From contig CAZCZL010000001.1 of assembly GCA_964503315.1 (NCBI GenBank), forward strand, positions 372,001-436,000: a stretch of DNA of 64,000 bases. The letters are read 5' to 3'. Position numbers and translations under genes: made by a program. Shown here piece by piece: positions 59,347 through 64,000 of the stretch (the stretch's first letter is position 1; each line of letters starts with the position of its first letter). The notes beneath the pieces are model-generated. The model saw only the letters and a list, made by a program, of their open reading frames with translations. It did no database searches and was not told the origin of the DNA. The stretch is from FEB-12 sp964503315 (lineage in GTDB: Bacteria; Zixibacteria; MSB-5A5; GN15; FEB-12).

Positions 59347-62300
59347 ATGTTTAGAAATTTCCTAAAGATGTTTCTGGCGATAACAGTCGTCTGTCTGGCC
59401 GCCGCTCCTGCAATGGCTCAGTATACGACGTTTGTCGTCGATGATGACGGTAATCCGGCGACCACCTACCCGTCGCTGGCAGCGGCTATTGCCACTGCGC
59501 AGACGTTCTCGGGTGGCCCGCACAAGATCGTCATCATGCCGGGTAACTATTCCGATTATAACCTGACACCGAACCCCACCAAGATCGATGAGATCACGTG
59601 CAATGCCAACCCCGGAGAGGTCGTGTTTACGTCTCCGGCCGGCACCAACAATTTCATCACCCTTGGTCTGGACCAGCATCTGGCCGGTATGACGCTGGTC
59701 GGGTATGCCGGATACGGGGTGACTGTCGTCGGCAATAACGTGGTCGTGGAGGATCTCGTTATTGAAGGCGCCAGTGGCACTGGTGTCTACGTCAGCGGAG
59801 CGAGCAACGCTTTGGTGCAGAATCTGGCCCTGTCCAATCTGCAGTACGGTGTGTTTGTCGCTTCGGCCAACGCGACGACATTTGACAACATCTCCGCGGT
59901 CGATTGCGACTACGGTATGTTAGTCTACAACCTCACCGGCGTAAGCTGGATAACCGATGTCACGGCTCTGCGCGGCGACTACGGTATTGTAGTCGATGGC
60001 GGATCAGCCGGATTCGAGATCCAGAACGCGCGTATCGATTCGGTCAGCACGTACGGCGTCTATTTCAATAGCGTCGGTGGCAGCCGGTTCGAGAACAGCC
60101 TGGTGAATGCCAGCGGCGGTTGGGGCGTGCTTGTCCTGAATTCGCCTTCCCAGAACTACATCCGTTACAACTGCCTCATCAACAATACCGGCGCAAGCCA
60201 GGGATATGATGACGGCATCAGCGGCAACTGGTGGGATGGCAACTTCTACGGTGACAATGTCTATACCCTGGGCGCGGTGACTGACGGTAATCCAATGAAG
60301 TACGCGCTGACAGCCGTTGCTTCCGGCTCCAGCTACAATATTGGTGACATCATCGATGTTGACTTTATGTGGTCGATGCCGGCCTGCGCCGGTCTGGACA
60401 GCCAGTTGATGGCCGCGTATAACTTCGTCGTCAATTGGGACGACACCAAGTTGGCCTATGTGGCTGGTTCGGCTGACTACGATGAAGCTTATCTCGGTCC
60501 GGCTCCGCCGGCCCTGTACACCGGGATATCCGAAACCTCTACCTCGCTGACCTTTGCGGCCGCCAACTTCACCACTCCTGGTATTGATGGCGGACGGCTC
60601 GGGTTTGCGCAGTTCGAGGTGGTCGGCGCCAACGCGGTCTCGTCGCTCACCTTCACCGGTGATGACTTCCGCGATCCGGCGAACAACCCGGTCCCGCATA
60701 CGGTCGCGGCCACCAGCTTCACGCTGGTCGACAATGTCGCGCCGGTGCTGGTCTCGGCAATACCGAGCAATCCGGCCGGTGATGACACCTATTCTGACGG
60801 GTCTGTCGCTGGTCCCGGACCGTTCGTGAAACTCGACATGATCATGTCGGCGACTGATAACTACGACCTCGATCGCATCGAGTATTCGTACAATGGCGCG
60901 CCGTGGGGAACCTGGATCCCGGGTCTCACTGGTGTAGCTTATACCAGTCCGTCGATGTACGCGGGTGGCGTGGCCGGCCTGCCGGTCGGAGCCAACAACC
61001 TGGCTCTCCGTGTGGTCGATGCCGCGGGGCTGATCTCGAACGTGATAACCTACAACTTCACGATCGACAGAACCGCCCCTGTGATCACAGCGATCGCCGT
61101 GTCTGACAAAGATGGTTGCGCGCTGAACAACAGCCGCTGGACCAACAGCACGACTGTCACTGTGGCGATCACGGCTACCGGTGACCCGTATAACATGATG
61201 TTGTCTGAGTCCGGCGACCAGCCGATCGTACCGTTCGCGGCCTCCGGTGACTTCGTCATTGGCGGCACCAACGGTCCGCACGTGGTGTATGCTCGTCTCT
61301 ACGACAAGTACAACAACCGCGTCGACTGGACACCCGGCAATGTGATCATACTGGACAACGTCGCTCCAGTGGCTACCGGCCCTCTCGCGATCAACGGTAT
61401 CGCCACCAAGACAAACAACCCGAATGTGGCGATCACGCTGACTTCGTGGGGTTTTGGCTGGGGCGATGGCCAGGTGAATATCACCGAGAACGCGGCAAAC
61501 CTTGTCTGCGGAAACGCCGGATGGTTTGCGCCAGTTTCTTATCCGCACACTTTCACGCTTTCCGCTGGAGATGGCAACAAGACCGTCTACTTTGCGACGC
61601 GTGACAGCGCGGGTAATATCAGCAATGTACTCAGTGATGCTATAATCTTTGACCAGACGCCGGTGACGATCACGTCCTATGACATGGTTGACGACGCCGG
61701 TTTCACTTGCTCCAACAATGGTAACATCAAGGCCATTTATTCGTGGACTGGTGCGGACGCGCAGACCCTCGAGTGGTCCTATGATGGGATTTCATGGGGA
61801 TTCTGGAAGAGCCTGGTCGGCCTGCCGTCACCGGACTCCACCAACGGTAGCGTGCCGAATACAAACGGCATGCACTCTCTGTATATCCGCATAGTGGACG
61901 ACATCGGGAATATCAGCGTTGCCAAAGTCGACAGCATCATGGTCGACAATGTCGTGCCGACCCTGACCAATATGGTCGTGGCCGACGCGGCGGCGACCGC
62001 TGTACCTAATCCAACCGATCCGCAGTACTCTAATTCCATCACGTTCAACATGGACATCACCGGACTGAGCGCTGATGTAACAGTACTGCGCGTGTCAGAG
62101 GATAACTTCACGACGTATACGGACTTCCCGATCCTCTCGGCCAATCCATATACGCTGAGTTACACGTATGTCGCGGCCGCGACAGAGTGCGTCGCGAAGA
62201 CCATGTGGATCAAAGCACTCGATTGCGCAGGCAATGAGTCCGTCTTTGATTCAGATGTCTTCCGCTTCGACCTGACCGCGCCGGTGCTGACATCCTTCAC

Positions 62301-64000
62301 TGGACCAGCCCTTACCAACACGCAGCTCGTGTCGCTAGCCATTGCGGCTACCGACAACTGCGGATTGTATCGGATGCGACTGGGTGAGGGTTCGTTGGTT
62401 GGCGTACCGTGGGTAGCGTTCAATCCTGCTCCGAGCTTTACGCTGGCGGCGGGCGACGGCAACCACGTCGTCAATCTTGAGATCGCGGACCATGGCGGCA
62501 ATATCGTCAGCGGCGCGGTGACCATCATGTTGGATGCCACGGTGCCAAGCGCCGGCTCCTTCGTGATCGTGTCGCCGAACCCGTTGGCTGCCCCGGGCTA
62601 CACCAGCACACTGGTGGGCAATGTCGCCAACATCGCCTGGGACGGCGATGTCGTCAACATGTGGATACAGTATGCTGATGGCTCGAATACTGGCACGATT
62701 CCAGTAGTAACGCCGTTTACACTGGCAATTCCCAATGTACCTGCCGGACCTGGAGTAAAGACGGTGACTTATTACTTCCAGGATGCGGCTCTTAACTGGA
62801 GCCCAGCGTATTACGCCACAATCAACTACTCCAACGTCGCCCCTCCGCCGCCTGCGGCCGGTACTGCTACTGGCACGCCGATGGCGAGTTGCCTGCTGGA
62901 GTGGGGTGCCGTGACCGACGCGCAGAAGTACATCATCAAGTACAACTTCCAGAACCAGTACCCGACCTACCCGGATCCGATCCCACCGCATCCGATGGAT
63001 CGTCTGCTGGAAGGTATTTTCGAGACCGACAGCGTGACTGGTCTCCAGTACATGTTTGAAGGTCCTCAGCCGGATATCTATTCGTTCTCGATCTGGACGT
63101 TGAGCAAACACGGTCTCTACTCCGCGTCGCCGAACGTCGACGTGACCGCCACCAACTACCTCCTGGGCGATTTCGAGCCGACCCCGGATGGCTGCATCGA
63201 TTTCGGCGACGAATTCGGTGAACTGGCGGTTGCGTACAACTCGATCTCGACCGACCCGAACTTCAACATGTATTTGGATATCGCGCCGACCAGCGACATG
63301 TCGCCGACCGGCTATCCGATGCCTGACCTGGCGGTTGATTTCGAGGATCTGGTGATCTTCGCTCTGAACTACGACCAGTACTTCTGCACTGGCGGAGCGG
63401 CTCCGCAGCCGACCGAGATTCGCGAGACGGGCAAGCTCAAAGCTGGTCCGCTGGCTGTCGAGGCCGACATTCCGGATCGCGTCAGAGCCGGTGACGAGTT
63501 TGTCGTACCGGTCAGAATCGATGGTTATGAAGCGGTCAAGGCCTTCCATGTCATCCTCGGGCTGAACACTGAGATGTTCGACGTTGTCGGTATCAACGCA
63601 GGTACCGCGTTCAACGGCATCAAGGAGTCGTTCTTCTACAGCGACCCGAAATCGACCCGAATCGATGTCAGCGGCGTGGTCTTTGGTCGTGACGTGACCT
63701 ACACCAATGACGAGTTCTTCACGGTGACACTGAAGGCCCGCAAGACGGGTGACGTGAATCTTGAGGAAGTCGAATTGACCTTCCGTGACAGAGAGAATAA
63801 GAACTTCGAGGCGAGCCTCAGCTTCAATCGTGTGGCTAATGGCAGCCTGCCGAGCGCTTACGCTCTGTCGCAGAACTACCCGAACCCGTTCAACCCGACC
63901 ACCACGATCGAGTTGGCGCTGCCGACGGCCAGCGAGTACACGCTGACCATCTACAACGTCCTTGGTCAGGCGGTAAAGACGTTCCAGGGCTTTGCAGAGG
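59347..64000 (+). CDS. Giant secreted surface protein, 3' end beyond the window
   Basis: At least 1551 residues with no stop; begins at an ATG with GGAGG five bases upstream and a signal peptide ending PAMAQ. Residues about 18-300: right-handed beta-helix-like units (VVGNNVVVEDLVIEG, YGVYFNSVGGSRFENSLVNA). Then a cohesin-like segment (about 330-455), several Ig-like units around DxTAPV (TAPVITAI, NVAPVATG, DLTAPVLTSF), and a dockerin-like pair (GDFEPTPDGCIDFGDEFGEL, PDLAVDFEDLVIFALNYDQ; about 1275-1345). A second cohesin-like domain follows (AGDEFVVPVRIDGYEAVKAF; about 1378-1490). The right edge is a FlgD-like sorting module (LSQNYPNPFNPTTTIELALP). Likely exported and surface-attached. Confidence 0.9.
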   Translation, partial: MFRNFLKMFLAITVVCLAAAPAMAQYTTFVVDDDGNPATTYPSLAAAIATAQTFSGGPHKIVIMPGNYSDYNLTPNPTKIDEITCNANPGEVVFTSPAGTNNFITLGLDQHLAGMTLVGYAGYGVTVVGNNVVVEDLVIEGASGTGVYVSGASNALVQNLALSNLQYGVFVASANATTFDNISAVDCDYGMLVYNLTGVSWITDVTALRGDYGIVVDGGSAGFEIQNARIDSVSTYGVYFNSVGGSRFENSLVNASGGWGVLVLNSPSQNYIRYNCLINNTGASQGYDDGISGNWWDGNFYGDNVYTLGAVTDGNPMKYALTAVASGSSYNIGDIIDVDFMWSMPACAGLDSQLMAAYNFVVNWDDTKLAYVAGSADYDEAYLGPAPPALYTGISETSTSLTFAAANFTTPGIDGGRLGFAQFEVVGANAVSSLTFTGDDFRDPANNPVPHTVAATSFTLVDNVAPVLVSAIPSNPAGDDTYSDGSVAGPGPFVKLDMIMSATDNYDLDRIEYSYNGAPWGTWIPGLTGVAYTSPSMYAGGVAGLPVGANNLALRVVDAAGLISNVITYNFTIDRTAPVITAIAVSDKDGCALNNSRWTNSTTVTVAITATGDPYNMMLSESGDQPIVPFAASGDFVIGGTNGPHVVYARLYDKYNNRVDWTPGNVIILDNVAPVATGPLAINGIATKTNNPNVAITLTSWGFGWGDGQVNITENAANLVCGNAGWFAPVSYPHTFTLSAGDGNKTVYFATRDSAGNISNVLSDAIIFDQTPVTITSYDMVDDAGFTCSNNGNIKAIYSWTGADAQTLEWSYDGISWGFWKSLVGLPSPDSTNGSVPNTNGMHSLYIRIVDDIGNISVAKVDSIMVDNVVPTLTNMVVADAAATAVPNPTDPQYSNSITFNMDITGLSADVTVLRVSEDNFTTYTDFPILSANPYTLSYTYVAAATECVAKTMWIKALDCAGNESVFDSDVFRFDLTAPVLTSFTGPALTNTQLVSLAIAATDNCGLYRMRLGEGSLVGVPWVAFNPAPSFTLAAGDGNHVVNLEIADHGGNIVSGAVTIMLDATVPSAGSFVIVSPNPLAAPGYTSTLVGNVANIAWDGDVVNMWIQYADGSNTGTIPVVTPFTLAIPNVPAGPGVKTVTYYFQDAALNWSPAYYATINYSNVAPPPPAAGTATGTPMASCLLEWGAVTDAQKYIIKYNFQNQYPTYPDPIPPHPMDRLLEGIFETDSVTGLQYMFEGPQPDIYSFSIWTLSKHGLYSASPNVDVTATNYLLGDFEPTPDGCIDFGDEFGELAVAYNSISTDPNFNMYLDIAPTSDMSPTGYPMPDLAVDFEDLVIFALNYDQYFCTGGAAPQPTEIRETGKLKAGPLAVEADIPDRVRAGDEFVVPVRIDGYEAVKAFHVILGLNTEMFDVVGINAGTAFNGIKESFFYSDPKSTRIDVSGVVFGRDVTYTNDEFFTVTLKARKTGDVNLEEVELTFRDRENKNFEASLSFNRVANGSLPSAYALSQNYPNPFNPTTTIELALPTASEYTLTIYNVLGQAVKTFQGFAE

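Noticed and set aside
58965..59348. 127-codon minus-strand open frame
   Set aside because: Lies antisense in the leader of the giant gene; no homology signal or ribosome site recognised.
60004..61548. 514-codon open frame on the minus strand
   Set aside because: Antisense to the giant secreted gene whose plus-strand frame is open throughout with signal peptide and recognisable domains; the minus frame gives Arg/His/Val-rich low-quality protein with no signature or ribosome site.
62335..63549. 404-codon open frame on the minus strand
   Set aside because: Also antisense to the giant secreted gene; composition (Arg/Val-Asp-rich, no domain) is typical of a GC-rich shadow frame.

Overview
The window looks like a chromosomal piece of a Gram-negative bacterium of the FCB supergroup, most plausibly candidate phylum Zixibacteria or a close relative. 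This is inferred from gene content, not from a marker phylogeny. Supporting signs are two PorV/PorQ-like outer-membrane proteins, secreted proteins ending in FlgD-like / type IX-style sorting modules (NYPNPFNP), paired dockerin-like tails of the LSDLSLLIGYL type, a TonB-dependent receptor with a carboxypeptidase-regulatory-like N-terminus, LptE, and GC-rich DNA (about 55-60 % by eye). Recognisable promoters repeatedly use a TATATT -10 box with a TTGACA-like -35 box. A 10-N assembly gap lies at 3705-3714 next to a 20-C run.

Layout. 0-5.3 kb: HTH/DUF2087 regulator, EamA transporter, secreted GNDxY-repeat protein, gap, type I glutamine synthetase. 5.3-8.9 kb: an AT-richer two-gene module (GHKL ATPase plus an unknown protein) facing a stand-alone DNA methyltransferase; this is the best candidate for an undescribed, possibly defensive, system. 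8.9-9.7 kb: palindromic repeats. 9.7-12.5 kb: lepB-hemW, then two small genes on the opposite strand. 12.7-18.7 kb: two dockerin-tailed secreted proteins around a small membrane protein. 18.7-19.7 kb: a cluster of REP-like repeats with a GIY-YIG nuclease gene inside it. 19.7-27.7 kb: yifB, a lipoprotein, then one long minus-strand operon running hutU-hutI-lptE-porV-like-lipoprotein-rhodanese. 27.8-34 kb: acetyltransferase, DUF4416, murA and a protease/propeller/barrel fusion. 34.3-37.7 kb: Lon-like protease, a small membrane protein and tRNA-Glu. 37.8-44.8 kb: TonB receptor - secreted protein - PorV-like operon. 45.4-50 kb: pgsA, a D-threonine-aldolase-like enzyme with a substrate-binding/TolC fusion, and a receiver-domain protein. 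50.2-54.1 kb: a promoter, short ORF and terminator leader ahead of a heterodimeric ABC exporter. 54.2-58.1 kb: MscS, CorA, an ArsB/NhaD-type permease and a YdjM-like protein. 58.4-64 kb: a strong promoter, about 850 nt without a gene, and a very large secreted protein that runs off the right edge.

Common themes are envelope and secretion (signal peptidase, LptE, PorV-like, TonB receptor, BamA-like barrel, TolC fusion) and a family of large cell-surface proteins with dockerin-like, cohesin-like and sorting modules. The pairing of dockerin-tailed proteins with a protein carrying cohesin-like folds suggests a possible surface-assembly system; that is inference only.
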